Below the pieces are notes generated by a model. That model was not told where the DNA came from. It saw only the letters and a list, made by a program, of their open reading frames with translations, and did not search any database. The position numbers and the translations under genes are program-made. This document shows, piece by piece, positions 42,437 to 52,044 of a stretch of DNA of 64,000 nt (the first letter of the stretch is position 1; each line of letters opens with the position of its first letter). The DNA comes from Microvirga aerilata (GTDB taxonomy: Bacteria; Pseudomonadota; Alphaproteobacteria; Rhizobiales; Beijerinckiaceae): positions 310,001 through 374,000 of the forward strand of contig NZ_JAEQMY010000001.1 in assembly GCF_016743775.1 (NCBI RefSeq). The letters are read 5' to 3'.

Positions 42437-42945
42437 TCCGTCCTCCCGTCAGATGGGCCGAGCACAGGGTCATGCACAAACCCCAGGACGCGCCGGGCAC
42501 ATGTGGCAACGAAGCTGCGCCTTTGGCGAGAATGTGTCAATCCTCCCGCAGTTGTGACGGTGTTCGACGCGAAACGCTGTCGAGCTCTGGTCTGGACGGC
42601 GGTTCCGCCGGCATCCCATCACCCCATTAAGGTGGAGGTGCATTTAGTCTTGCCTTGCAGGTTTATGTGTAAGGCTGCTTTGTGTCAGACGGAAAAAATT
42701 CGCATACTTTGCGAAATGTCCGTTTACGCGAGGATCGCTGCCCTTTGGCTGCCGCATCTAGTCCAGCATAGTGGATAGGTGCCTTGCTTCGCTGGCTGAC
42801 TTTCGCGGCAAATAAAAAGCTCTCCGAAGGGCCAATACTGAAGAGTTTTAGGAACACGGCACCAACGTGCGTAGGATCACCGCGGCGCCACGAGAACAGG
42901 CGTATCCGTCGGCATGCGTTCATCCTCGAAGAGGGAAGACGTTGC
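42437..42945. other. Divergent regulatory gap before the cytochrome genes
   Basis: About 500 bases without a gene. TTCGCA (42699-42704) and TGCGAA (42710-42715) form an exact inverted repeat with a five-base spacer inside an A-rich tract, a plausible operator. An in-frame extension of the cytochrome gene to 42784 lacks a signal or ribosome-binding site and is not used. Confidence 0.45.
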
Positions 42946-44064
42946 ATGGCCCAGGTGATTGCCACCGCACCGAGGCTGAGATCTGGCCGGAGCCATCGCC
43001 CGGCCGCCGTTGAGGCGATGCTGGTCCTGACCTTTGGAATGCTCATGGGGGCCCCAGCTATCCCACAGCCAGCAACCGCAACTCCGCCGCCGACGCTGCA
43101 GGAGACCGGCCTCTATGCCGATTTCGGCACCTTGCAGATCGATCCCACACATCTCGCCTTTGCCCCGCAATACCCGCTCTGGAGCGACGGGGCCGCCAAG
43201 CGCCGATGGATCTCGCTTCCGCCTCGCACAGCGATTGACGCATCCGATCCGGACTCCTGGGTCTTTCCGGTGGGCACACGCTTCTGGAAGGAGTTCTCCT
43301 TCAACGGCCAGAAGGTTGAAACGCGCTACCTTGAACGCCGAGCTGACGGCCAATGGCTCTATGCCGCGTATTCCTGGAGCGCCGATGGCCGCGAGGCGCA
43401 CCTGGTCTCGCCACGTGGAAAGCGCGGCGCGTATACACTCGCGGGCGGGCGCTCGCATACAATTCCGGGCATCAGCGACTGCAAGGCATGCCATCAGGGA
43501 GGCCGATCCGAGGTTCTGGGGTTCAGCACTCTTCAATTATCGCCGGAGCGGGATCCCGGCGCGCCGAACGCCGAGCTTCGACCTGAACCGGACATCGATC
43601 TTCGCTCCCTCGTCGACAAGGGTCTTCTTGCCGGCCTGCCCAAAACCCTGCTGGACTCGCCCCCTCGGATTATGGCTGCATCGGCGACGGAGCGGGCCGC
43701 CCTGGGCTACATGCATGGCAATTGCGGCCATTGCCACAACGACCATGGCTCGCTACGAAACATTGGGCTGTTCCTGCGACAAGGCGTGGAAGCCGCGGGT
43801 CAGCCTGCGATTGCCAGCACCGTTGGGCATCCGGTCAAGAAGCCAGCCCCCGGGCAGTCGCGTGATGCGGTGCTGCGCGTTGAGCCGGGGCATCCGGAGC
43901 GGAGCGGCTTGATGCAAAGGGTCTCCTCCCGATATGCCGCCTTACAGATGCCGCCGCTTGGAACTGAGCTGGTCGACGATGAGGCGGTAGCCCTGCTTTA
44001 CCGCTGGATCGCGGAGACGCAGGACCAGCGCCAACAAGCCAACCTCGCGCCAAAAGGAGAATAG
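42946..44064 (+). CDS. Secreted di-haem c-type cytochrome-like protein
   Basis: A 372-residue protein behind GAGGGAAG. Residues about 22-42 are a hydrophobic export signal (AVEAMLVLTFGMLMGAPAIP). Two CxxCH motifs bind haem covalently: CKACH at 179-183 and CGHCH at 260-264. The region before them (YPLWSDGAAKRRWISLPP, WVFPVGTRFWKEFSF) resembles the PQQ-repeat or SO2930-type conserved protein with a beta-rich N-terminal domain. It lies in the periplasm and should carry electrons. Two bases separate it from the next cytochrome gene, so both are co-transcribed. Confidence 0.85.
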   Translation: MAQVIATAPRLRSGRSHRPAAVEAMLVLTFGMLMGAPAIPQPATATPPPTLQETGLYADFGTLQIDPTHLAFAPQYPLWSDGAAKRRWISLPPRTAIDASDPDSWVFPVGTRFWKEFSFNGQKVETRYLERRADGQWLYAAYSWSADGREAHLVSPRGKRGAYTLAGGRSHTIPGISDCKACHQGGRSEVLGFSTLQLSPERDPGAPNAELRPEPDIDLRSLVDKGLLAGLPKTLLDSPPRIMAASATERAALGYMHGNCGHCHNDHGSLRNIGLFLRQGVEAAGQPAIASTVGHPVKKPAPGQSRDAVLRVEPGHPERSGLMQRVSSRYAALQMPPLGTELVDDEAVALLYRWIAETQDQRQQANLAPKGE

Positions 44065-44066
44065 CC

Positions 44067-44612
44067 ATGCCCCGCACCCTGCCTCTGCTAGTGACGACTG
44101 CCTTGCTGGTGCCGAGCACCGTTCCGGCCCAGGACAGCGCCGCAAGCGCGCAGGTGAAGCGCGGCGAGTATCTGGTGTCGATAGCAGGCTGCCACGATTG
44201 CCACACGCCCTGGGTCATGGGATCCGACGGGCCCGAGCCCGACTTGAAGCGGGCTCTGTCGGGTCACCCACAGGATCTCACCATTACGGCGCCGGCCAGC
44301 GTCTCCCCACCCTGGAGCGGTGCCATGACGCCTACCTCGACAGGATGGTCGGGTCCTTGGGGCGTGAGCTTTTCGGCCAATCTCACACCGGATCCGGAGA
44401 CCGGTGTGCTGAGCGATTTCACCGAGCAGCAGTTCATCCAGACTATACGCACGGGCCGGCATCAAGGCCAGGGTCGGCAGATCCTGCCGCCGATGCCGTG
44501 GCCGGCCTACTCAAAAATGACCGACGACGACCTGAAAGCCGTCTTCGCCTACCTCCGTCAGATCCCTCCCGTGAAGAACAAAGTGCCCGATCCGCTACCG
44601 CCGAAGCAGTAA
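44067..44612 (+). CDS. Mono-haem c-type cytochrome
   Basis: A 181-residue protein with a short signal peptide (LPLLVTTALLVPSTVPAQ), one CHDCH motif at 42-46 in the class I setting RGEYLVSIAGCHDCHTP, and a probable sixth ligand Met in QILPPMPWPAYSKM. The last helix TDDDLKAVFAYLRQIPPV is typical of the cytochrome subunit of alcohol and aldehyde dehydrogenases. No dehydrogenase gene is adjacent; the partner is the di-haem protein directly upstream. Confidence 0.9.
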   Translation: MPRTLPLLVTTALLVPSTVPAQDSAASAQVKRGEYLVSIAGCHDCHTPWVMGSDGPEPDLKRALSGHPQDLTITAPASVSPPWSGAMTPTSTGWSGPWGVSFSANLTPDPETGVLSDFTEQQFIQTIRTGRHQGQGRQILPPMPWPAYSKMTDDDLKAVFAYLRQIPPVKNKVPDPLPPKQ

Positions 44613-44966
44613 TCTCAAAGCGAGGGATCAGGTGCTTCTTAAGCGCAGCTTAGTATGGTCGCGCTCACCGCGCGAATTTTGAACTTCGTCTTGTGGCAGT
44701 CTGAGTCATGATCGAACCTTCGGCAGCTTTATGAGTGAAGCGCCCTCACATTCGTTTTCTGTTACTAAGAAACATGACTGGCGCAAGTGACTGCTGAGAC
44801 GTTGTGCAAGCCTACAGCTCCTCCCCTGCAGCGACCTCGATCAGACCTAAGTCGCCTCGGACCTCGGACCTCAGTCCAAGTTGCACGCTTTGCCGGCTCA
44901 TTCACACTGAGACGGTGATGACTTCAAGCTGAAGTCAAGAGCCAGCAGAGGGCGCAGGGGGCTGCA
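44613..44966. other. Promoter region of the ALAS-RND operon
   Basis: No gene seen. It contains the inverted repeat at 44919-44937 and a triple CCTCGGA/CCTCAG tandem near 44846-44870. GCAGGGGG lies five bases before the hemA-type ATG. Confidence 0.5.
44919..44937. promoter_or_regulatory. Operator candidate upstream of the ALAS-RND operon
   Basis: TGACTTCA and TGAAGTCA are exact inverted copies around AGC (8-3-8, 19 bases), 29 bases before the first ATG. The shape resembles MerR/SoxR-type operators, which often control RND pumps, but no such regulator is encoded nearby. Confidence 0.5.
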
Positions 44967-46412
44967 ATGGTCATGGAGAGGCGCTGCCACAGCGATGCGC
45001 AGTTCCCACGCTGCTGGGCAAAGCTTACGGAAACCTATGAGGTGGACGGCAGGTGTGAGACAGCTGCGGCATTGCTGACCCGCTATCCCGCGCCGCTAAT
45101 GGGCGCAAGGCCCGCGCCTCCACCGATCTGGAAGGTTCCTCCGGCTACGAATTACACAAGTTATTTCGATGCCGCCATTGCGCGGCTGAAGGCTGAGCGG
45201 CGCTATCGCTCTTTCGTTGACCTCGAACGTCTGGCCGGGCGTTATCCCAAGGCAATCTGGCACTCCCCGAACGGTCCGCGCCCCATTACGGTCTGGTGCT
45301 CCAATGATTATCTCGGCATGGGCCAGCATCCCTCCGTCGTCGAGGCGATGATGAGTGCGGCTCTCCGGCATGGAACGGGAGCCGGCGGCACGCGCAACAT
45401 TTCCGGCAACAGCCATCCCCTCGTCGAACTGGAGCGTGAGCTTGCCGACCTGCACCACAAGGAAGCGGCACTGGTCTTCACCTCAGGCTATGTCTCGAAC
45501 CAGACCGGCATCGCGACGCTCGCCCGGCTGATCCCGAACTGCCTGATCCTCTCGGATGCGCTGAACCACAACTCCATGATCGAGGGCGTGCGCCAATCCG
45601 GCTGCGACAAGGCGATCTTCCGCCACAACGATCTCGAGCACTTGGAGGAGTTGCTCCAGGCGGCAGGCGACCGGCCCAAGCTCATTGTGTTCGAGAGCAT
45701 TTACTCCATGGACGGCGATGTGGCGCCCATCCGCCAGATCTGCGACCTGGCCGAGCGCTACGGCGCCATGACCTATATCGACGAGGTCCATGCGGTAGGC
45801 ATGTACGGCTCCCGCGGAGCAGGTCTCGCGGAACGCCTTGGCGTGATGCACCGGATCGACGTGATCGAGGGCACGCTCGGCAAAGCCTTCGGTGTCATGG
45901 GCGGCTACATTGCAGCTGCTGCTTCGGTCATCGATGCCGTGCGCAGCTATGCGCCGGGCTTCATCTTCAGCACGGCTCTGCCCCCGAGCGTGGCGGCCGC
46001 AGCAACAGCGTCCGTCCGCCATCTCAAGGTTTCGCGATCTGAGCGTCAGGGGCAGCAATGCCAGGTCGCTCAGCTCAAGGATGCCCTGATCCGCGCCGAC
46101 CTGCCCCTGCTGGCAACCCCAACTCATATCGTGCCGGTGATGGTGGGTGATGCGGAGGCTTGCAAGGCGGCCTCCGACCACCTGCTGGAGAAGCACGGCA
46201 TCTATATCCAGCCGATCAACTACCCCACCGTGCCCCGCGGCACGGAGCGCCTGCGCATCACTCCGGGCCCTCTACATACCGAAGCTCATATTGCGGCATT
46301 GACGCAAGCTCTCGTCGAGACGTGGAAGGCACTCGATCTGCCCTTCAGCGGATTGGTGCTCGAACCGCAGGAGCGCATGCAGACGTTGTGGACGATGGAG
46401 CGTAGCCAATGA
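44967..46412 (+). CDS. hemA: 5-aminolevulinate synthase with N-terminal extension
   Basis: A 481-residue PLP enzyme joining glycine and succinyl-CoA to 5-aminolevulinate, the first step of haem synthesis in alphaproteobacteria. The catalytic domain starts near residue 62 ([20 protein letters not shown]) and is clearly ALAS, not KBL or Bio[44 protein letters not shown] and PLP-lysine Lys306 in [14 protein letters not shown]. Usual length is about 405, so roughly 60 extra N-terminal residues with two Cys are present; GCAGGGGG supports the upstream start. The stop overlaps the start of an RND adaptor gene, which is unexpected for a housekeeping ALAS. Confidence 0.93.
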   Translation: MVMERRCHSDAQFPRCWAKLTETYEVDGRCETAAALLTRYPAPLMGARPAPPPIWKVPPATNYTSYFDAAIARLKAERRYRSFVDLERLAGRYPKAIWHSPNGPRPITVWCSNDYLGMGQHPSVVEAMMSAALRHGTGAGGTRNISGNSHPLVELERELADLHHKEAALVFTSGYVSNQTGIATLARLIPNCLILSDALNHNSMIEGVRQSGCDKAIFRHNDLEHLEELLQAAGDRPKLIVFESIYSMDGDVAPIRQICDLAERYGAMTYIDEVHAVGMYGSRGAGLAERLGVMHRIDVIEGTLGKAFGVMGGYIAAAASVIDAVRSYAPGFIFSTALPPSVAAAATASVRHLKVSRSERQGQQCQVAQLKDALIRADLPLLATPTHIVPVMVGDAEACKAASDHLLEKHGIYIQPINYPTVPRGTERLRITPGPLHTEAHIAALTQALVETWKALDLPFSGLVLEPQERMQTLWTMERSQ

Positions 46413-47662
46413 TCCGCGGCGCTTTTCTCCTGCTCATGGTCGTGTGCGCAGGAGGGCTCTGGTATGTGTTATCAGGAGCGGAGGGACAGGCCGCAGCTCG
46501 GACCTCGGCTATCAAGCTGCTGGGGCCTTCAAGTACAGCTCCCAATCCTACAGCGCCGGTTCAGATCTCCCCATCGCAGAACATCCAGCCACCGGTCGCC
46601 GTGATCACCGTCCCGGTCCATGCAAGGGCAATGCCGATCACCCGGACCAGCATCGGCTGGATCGAGCCGACGGCACGCGTCATTGTGCGGACCCGCATCG
46701 ACGGCACCATCGTCGAGCGGCATGTCCGTGACGGTGCTGAGGTCGCAGCCGGTGACCTTCTGTTCCGCCTCGACGATCGCGAGCTCCAGGCGCAGATTGC
46801 CCGCGGGGAGGCAGCCCTTGTCCGCGACCGAGCCGTGCTGGCCAAAGCGCAGGCTGCGCTCAAGCGAACCCAGGAGTTGTTGGCCCGATCCGTCTCCACT
46901 CAAGCCCAGGCCGAAGAGGCCGAGGCCGAGGTCAGGATTGCCGCGGCCAACGTTGCGGCAAGCGAGGCGGCACTCGCCATGGAACGGGCCAAGCTGGGGC
47001 ACACCAGGATTACGGCGCCGATCAGCGGACGTGCCGGCGTCGTTCAGGGTGACGTAGGTCATGTCGTGCGTGGATCCGACCTCTCCGGGGATGGACTGGT
47101 CACCATTACACGCATGTCACCCTTGCAGGTCTCGTTCTCCCTGCCGGAGCGCGATCTTCCGTTGCTGCGCGCGGCTTTTGCCGATCCCAAGGACAAGGGC
47201 CGCGCCCGCGTTCTCGCCGGCCAAGATGTTCAAATGTCAGCGGAGGCGGACCTGACATTCATCGATTCGTCGGTTGACGTCAGTTCAGGCACAATCCTGG
47301 CGAAGGCTGTCTTGAATGCCAGCAATGGATTATGGCCGGGGCAATATGTTCGCATTGATCTGACGCTCGGCACATATCCAGAGGCGGCGACCGTGCCGCT
47401 CGTCGCGCTGCAGGCGGGCGGCGGCGGCTCCTATGTCTACGTTGTTGGACCAGGGGACATCGTCGAGATGCGCCCGGTTGAGCCCCTCGACACCAGGAAT
47501 GACGAGGCCGTAATCGCCAAAGGGCTCAATCCCGGCGAGCGCGTGGTAGTCGAAGGTTACGCGCGGCTGCGGGAGGGCAGTTCAATAATCGAGGCAGCTT
47601 TGGCTCCTAAGCCGCTGGCGCAGAGTTCCCGCACGGCGGAAGTCGGACCCGTGCGCCGATGA
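46409..47662 (+). CDS. RND efflux periplasmic adaptor (membrane fusion protein)
   Basis: A 417-residue adaptor. Residues 5-22 ([17 protein letters not shown]) anchor it in the inner membrane. [20 protein letters not shown] and [19 protein letters not shown] form the lipoyl domain, residues about 130-200 an alpha hairpin ([20 protein letters not shown]), and residues after 210 the beta-barrel and membrane-proximal domains ([17 protein letters not shown]). Start overlaps the ALAS stop (ATGA) and its own stop overlaps the pump gene, so all three are translated together. Confidence 0.93.
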   Translation: MIRGAFLLLMVVCAGGLWYVLSGAEGQAAARTSAIKLLGPSSTAPNPTAPVQISPSQNIQPPVAVITVPVHARAMPITRTSIGWIEPTARVIVRTRIDGTIVERHVRDGAEVAAGDLLFRLDDRELQAQIARGEAALVRDRAVLAKAQAALKRTQELLARSVSTQAQAEEAEAEVRIAAANVAASEAALAMERAKLGHTRITAPISGRAGVVQGDVGHVVRGSDLSGDGLVTITRMSPLQVSFSLPERDLPLLRAAFADPKDKGRARVLAGQDVQMSAEADLTFIDSSVDVSSGTILAKAVLNASNGLWPGQYVRIDLTLGTYPEAATVPLVALQAGGGGSYVYVVGPGDIVEMRPVEPLDTRNDEAVIAKGLNPGERVVVEGYARLREGSSIIEAALAPKPLAQSSRTAEVGPVRR

Positions 47663-50600
47663 ATGCTTCGGCCCCCTTCATCAGACGGCCTGTCGCTACA
47701 CTCCTGCTGACCGCAGCCCTGACGCTTGCGGGGCTCATGGCATACCGGCATCTTCCTGTCGCCGCCCTACCCCAGATAGACAGTCCTACTATTTCCGTCA
47801 TGACCGTGCTGCCAGGTGCGAGTCCTGAGACCATGGCGACTACCGTATCGATGCCACTGATAAAGGAGTTCTCGACTATCCCATCCGTTCGGGAGATCAG
47901 CACGACCAACGTTCCCGGCGCGTCCTCGATCACTCTGGAGTTTGCACTTGAGCGCGACATCGATATGGCGGCGACAGATGTCCAAGCCGCCATCGCACGC
48001 GCACAGCCGCAGCTGCCGGTTGAGATGGAGAGCCCGCCTGTTTACCGCAAACTCAACCCGGCAGACGCCCCAGTCGTGCTGATCGTCCTGAGAAGCGACA
48101 CATACCCCCTATGGCGGCTCGATGCGTTCGTCCGGACCGTGATCTCACCGCGTCTGTCTGCAATTGCCGGCGTCGCCCAGGTCACAATTTCAGGCAGTCA
48201 GAAGTATGCTGTGCGCATTCAGCTTGATCCACTGACTCTGGCAGCACGCGGCATCGGCATGGACGAGGTGGAGCGCGCCGTCCGAGCGGCCAACGCTCAT
48301 ATGCCCATCGGATCTCTCACGAAATCGGACCAGCGGCTCAACCTTGAGGTCATAACACAGCTTGGTGACGCGCAAGCCTGGCGCGATCTCATCATTGCGA
48401 ACCGTAATGGTCGGCCTCTTCGCCTTGGAGACGTCGCCAAAGTGATCGACTCCGTTGAGGACAATCAGCGCGCCAGCAGGCACGATGGCTCACCTGCGCT
48501 TGTCTTGGCGGTGCAGCGCCAGCCTAATGCAAGCACAATAGACGTGGTGGATCAGGTTCGAGAAGCCCTGCCTCGCATCCAGGAGGAGCTGGGGGCTGGC
48601 GTATCCCTCACCACGATGAACGATCGGTCTGTTTCGATTCGCACGGCCATCAGGGATGTCACATTCACCTTGGTGCTCACCATCGGCCTTGTCTGTGCCA
48701 TCCTTTTCCTCGGCATCGGCCGACTTGCCACGACCATGATCTCAAGCGTCACCATTCCGGTTTCGGTTGCGGCCACCTTTGCGGCCATGTACGCACTCGG
48801 GTTGTCCCTGGACAACATCACCCTGCTGGCCCTGCCCCTGTCAGTCGGTCTCGTGGTCGATGACGCCATCGTGGTGACCGACAACATCGTACGTCATATC
48901 GAAGCTGGAGCCTCGCCCCACGCGGCAGCCCTGATGGGAGCGAAGGAGGTGGGCTTCACTGTCATATCGATCACCGCATCACTCGTCGCGGCATTCATTC
49001 CGCTGCTGCTGATGGATGGGGTGGTCGGACGCATCCTCAACCCGTTCGCCATTACGGTCTCGATTTCACTGGCGATCTCCGCTCTGGTATCCTTAAGCCT
49101 CACGCCGATGCTCGCTGCCCGCCTGCTCGATAATAGGCGGCAGGAATCCGGCTGCCGCAACATGGCGGATCGCGCGATGTCAGGGCTGACACGCTGTTAT
49201 GGCGTATGCCTCGACTTGAGCCTGCGCTGTCGCCCTCTGGTGCTGATCCTGTTTCTCATCAGCCTTGTCGCCTCCGGCTGGCTGTTCCGAACCATTCCAA
49301 AGGGTTTCCTGCCGCAGGAGGATATCGGGCAGATCATGGTCTCGACCCGTGCGCGCCAGGATGTGTCCTTCTCGGCCATGGTCGAGTTGCAGCGTCAGGT
49401 CGAGCAGGTGCTGCGCGCCTCTCCACATGTGGCCGAGGTGGTTTCAGACATCGGCGCGACAGGTACCACAAGTCTCAACGAGGGGCGGCTGTTCGTGGAG
49501 ATGAGAGCCAAGGACGAGCGGCCGCCACTTGCCCAGGTGCTGACGGATCTGCGCCGTCAGCTGGATCAACTGCCCGGCATCGAGAGCCTTGTCACGACGG
49601 CCCAGAATGCCCGAATGGGAGGCCAGTCTGGCAGGAGCGCGTACCAGTTTACAATGCAGGCCCAGACGATTGCCGAACTGCAGCACTGGTCGGCGCGGCT
49701 GGCTCGTAGGATGAGCCAGGATGCCATGTTCACCAGCGTCAGGAGCGATGCTCAGGAGACTGCCCTGCAGGCCATGATCCGCATCGACCAGGACAAGGCC
49801 CGCCAGCTTGGGATCACGTCCGAGCAGATCCGTTCGACACTGCACACCGGGTTCGCTAATCGGCAGGCGGCAGTGATCCATGGCGGCGCAGATAGTTATC
49901 AGGTTCTGATCGAGCTTGATCCTCGCTTCGCGCAAACTATGGAGCCGCTCGACCTCATGGCCGTACGATCGGCAAGCGGCAGCCTAGTTCCACTCTCGTC
50001 TTTCGCCTCGATGGAGCGAACGGCGGGCCCGCGCTCCATCGCCCAGCTTGGGCAGCGGCCAGTCGTGACGATTTCCTTCGATACGCCTGTGGGAAATGCG
50101 CTTGGTGAAGCCGTCAATCGGGTCAATGCCCTCAAACTCGAAGAAGGCGTCCCTGCGACCGTGACGACGGGCTTTTCAGGAACAGCTCGCGTCTTCCAGG
50201 ATATGGTGCGCAATCAGCCGCTGCTGCTCGCGGCAGCGATCCTGACGATCTACATCGTCCTTGGCATGCTGTACGAGAGCCTTGTGCATCCGGTCACGAT
50301 CCTGGCAGGACTGCCGGCCGCCGCCATCGGGGCGGTTGCCGCCCTCCACCTCTACCAGATGGAATTGAGTATCATGGGGTTGATCGGTGTCCTGTTGCTG
50401 TTCGGGATCGTCAAGAAGAACGCCATCATGATGATCGACCTGGCTATCGTCCGTCAGCGCGAAGGCCTCTCACCGTCCGCTGCGATCCGGGAGGCTTGCC
50501 TGGTCCGCTTTCGTCCGATCATGATGACCACCGCCGTGGCTCTGGCCGGCGCTGTTCCCATTGCCCTTGGCCAGGGCGCCGGATCCGAGCTGCGTCAGCC

Positions 50601-50751
50601 GCTTGGGGTTGTGGTGATCGGTGGTCTGATCGGCTCGCAGTTGCTCACCCTCTTTATCACGCCTGTCCTGTATGTTTACCTGGAGAGGCTCTCCGGGGTG
50701 GGCCGGCGACTGTTACAGGTAAACCCCTGCCAACCTTCCTCGCCTCGTTGA
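47659..50751 (+). CDS. RND-family efflux pump (MdtB/MdtC-like inner-membrane transporter)
   Basis: A 1030-residue proton-driven pump with 12 membrane helices and two large periplasmic loops. Family hallmarks: FIRRPVATLLLTAALTLAG at the start, LPVAALPQIDSPTISV, the TM4 proton-relay pair in GLVVDDAIVVTDNIVRH, and GIVKKNAIMMIDLAI with the TM10 Lys. It expels small molecules from periplasm or membrane with the adaptor and an outer-membrane channel not encoded here. Pairing with an ALAS suggests a tetrapyrrole precursor or porphyrin as cargo, but the sequence class alone (multidrug or lipophilic) does not show this. Confidence 0.93.
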   Translation: MNASAPFIRRPVATLLLTAALTLAGLMAYRHLPVAALPQIDSPTISVMTVLPGASPETMATTVSMPLIKEFSTIPSVREISTTNVPGASSITLEFALERDIDMAATDVQAAIARAQPQLPVEMESPPVYRKLNPADAPVVLIVLRSDTYPLWRLDAFVRTVISPRLSAIAGVAQVTISGSQKYAVRIQLDPLTLAARGIGMDEVERAVRAANAHMPIGSLTKSDQRLNLEVITQLGDAQAWRDLIIANRNGRPLRLGDVAKVIDSVEDNQRASRHDGSPALVLAVQRQPNASTIDVVDQVREALPRIQEELGAGVSLTTMNDRSVSIRTAIRDVTFTLVLTIGLVCAILFLGIGRLATTMISSVTIPVSVAATFAAMYALGLSLDNITLLALPLSVGLVVDDAIVVTDNIVRHIEAGASPHAAALMGAKEVGFTVISITASLVAAFIPLLLMDGVVGRILNPFAITVSISLAISALVSLSLTPMLAARLLDNRRQESGCRNMADRAMSGLTRCYGVCLDLSLRCRPLVLILFLISLVASGWLFRTIPKGFLPQEDIGQIMVSTRARQDVSFSAMVELQRQVEQVLRASPHVAEVVSDIGATGTTSLNEGRLFVEMRAKDERPPLAQVLTDLRRQLDQLPGIESLVTTAQNARMGGQSGRSAYQFTMQAQTIAELQHWSARLARRMSQDAMFTSVRSDAQETALQAMIRIDQDKARQLGITSEQIRSTLHTGFANRQAAVIHGGADSYQVLIELDPRFAQTMEPLDLMAVRSASGSLVPLSSFASMERTAGPRSIAQLGQRPVVTISFDTPVGNALGEAVNRVNALKLEEGVPATVTTGFSGTARVFQDMVRNQPLLLAAAILTIYIVLGMLYESLVHPVTILAGLPAAAIGAVAALHLYQMELSIMGLIGVLLLFGIVKKNAIMMIDLAIVRQREGLSPSAAIREACLVRFRPIMMTTAVALAGAVPIALGQGAGSELRQPLGVVVIGGLIGSQLLTLFITPVLYVYLERLSGVGRRLLQVNPCQPSSPR

Positions 50752-51032
50752 TCTCGCCGCGCCTGCCCTGTTTCGAGATCCTCGTCCCAAGAGCCTGCCG
50801 AGGACCAGGCTATCGATCGACAGTGCCAAAGGCGGGTAGTTCGCGCCACAAAATCGAGCATCGAGACTTGGCCTTACGGACGCGAGTACCTGAGCGGAAA
50901 ATTTAAATTCGGTTAATTGAGTCCGACTTTAGTAGCATCTTTGCTATGCTTCTAACGCATGGATAAACCACATAAAACAAGTTGATAGGCGCGCAGAACA
51001 TAATACATAAGTCGTATCGCAATGCATAAGAC
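50752..51032. other. Gap after the RND operon
   Basis: No gene or clear terminator. The right part (50890-51030) is AT-rich compared with the flanks and probably holds the promoter of the small gene at 51033. Confidence 0.4.
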
Positions 51033-51167
51033 ATGGGGCTGATCGCGATGTTAATTGCTATTTTGAAGAGCTTTGGGCGTGGTATTTGGAACACCTTGGT
51101 CCGTACGGGCGAGATCCGAGGGGCCCGTGCATTGGCGAATGCGAAGCGTGGCGTTTACTACTACTGA
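51033..51167 (+). CDS. Possible small amphipathic protein (44 aa)
   Basis: ATG-GGG-CTG begins a 44-residue peptide: a hydrophobic N-terminus (MGLIAMLIAILKSFGRGIW) followed by a basic helix (VRTGEIRGARALANAKRG) and a final YYY. The pattern resembles small alphaproteobacterial membrane peptides of about 45 residues. An AT-rich upstream region and a strong terminator at 51268 frame it as a transcription unit. Ribosome-binding site is not evident. Confidence 0.45.
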   Translation: MGLIAMLIAILKSFGRGIWNTLVRTGEIRGARALANAKRGVYYY

Positions 51168-51267
51168 GGGTATTTGCTCACGGGATCTAGTGCTCGTCGT
51201 GTCGCCAAGGCTCGCTTTGGAAAATTCAGCCTTGTGAGCCGATGCCGTAGATAATGCCCAAGAGTTG

Positions 51268-51296
51268 AAACCCGCCGCGAGGCGGGTTTTCCTTTT
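51268..51296 (+). terminator. Rho-independent terminator
   Basis: AAACCCGCC (51268-51276) pairs with GGCGGGTTT (51281-51289), loop GCGA, followed by a T-rich tract. It closes the small-protein unit and lies just outside the LysR remnant. Confidence 0.85.
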
Positions 51297-51300
51297 CAGG

Positions 51301-52044
51301 TCAGCCGTCAGCAGTACGGGAAGCGTCGGTTACGGCTCTATCGAGGGGCACTTGGGCCACGACCCCAAGCTCCGCCAGAAGCCACTCGGCAAAGGTCCTC
51401 AGGGGTTGGCGTTGCCGGACGTGGCGGGGAAACACCAGATTGTGCCCGACATAACGCACAGGGATTGATGTTCGCTCCAAGGGCATGACCAAGCGGCCCG
51501 ACGCGAGTTCCCTCTCTGCGAGGCGAGTGGATTCCAAGGCGACACCCAGGCCTTGAGTAGCTACGGCGATGGCCAGGAAGCTGCGATCGAACCTGCTCCC
51601 ATTAGGCGGAGGCGCAATCAAGCTATCTGCTGTGAACCAGTCCGACCATTGGATCTGCTTGCTGTCCGTTTGGATCAGTACATGGTTGAACAGATCCGCT
51701 GGCGTTGTGATCATCTCCGCAAGTTCAGGCGCACACATGGGCGCGATGACTTCCTCTCCGAGAGGCACGACAACCAGCCCCTCCACACGTGGTGGGCCAT
51801 AGACGATATCTGCATCGAACTCATCGGAGGTGAAACGCGTGTAATCGGTACCAGCGGCGAGCCGGAGTTCGACACCTGGATGGTGTTTCATGAAATCAGC
51901 CAACCTCGGTGTCAGCCACTGCGCCGCAAAGCTTGGTGCACAGTGCAGGCGCAGGAGCCTGGGTCCGCGGGTCGAGACGACCTCCATCCCACGCCGCAGT
52001 TCATCAAAGGCCCGGCCGACGTGGCGCATCAGCGCCTCACCTCG
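51301..52044 (-). pseudogene. LysR-family regulator lacking its DNA-binding domain
   Basis: The frame encodes about 247 residues: the end of the linker helix (RGEALMRHVGRAFDELRRG) and a full LysR substrate-binding domain of the GcvA-like type (LHCAPSFAAQWLTPRLADF, DADIVYGPPRVEG, VATQGLGVALESTRLAE). The winged helix of about 60 residues that should precede it is gone; homology stops at about 52044, exactly where a truncated dehydrogenase begins on the other strand. Without DNA-binding domain it cannot act as a regulator. Confidence 0.85.

Noticed and set aside
44967..46412. 2-amino-3-ketobutyrate CoA ligase or BioF instead of ALAS
   Set aside because: Motifs [21 protein letters not shown] and [13 protein letters not shown] are those of ALAS.
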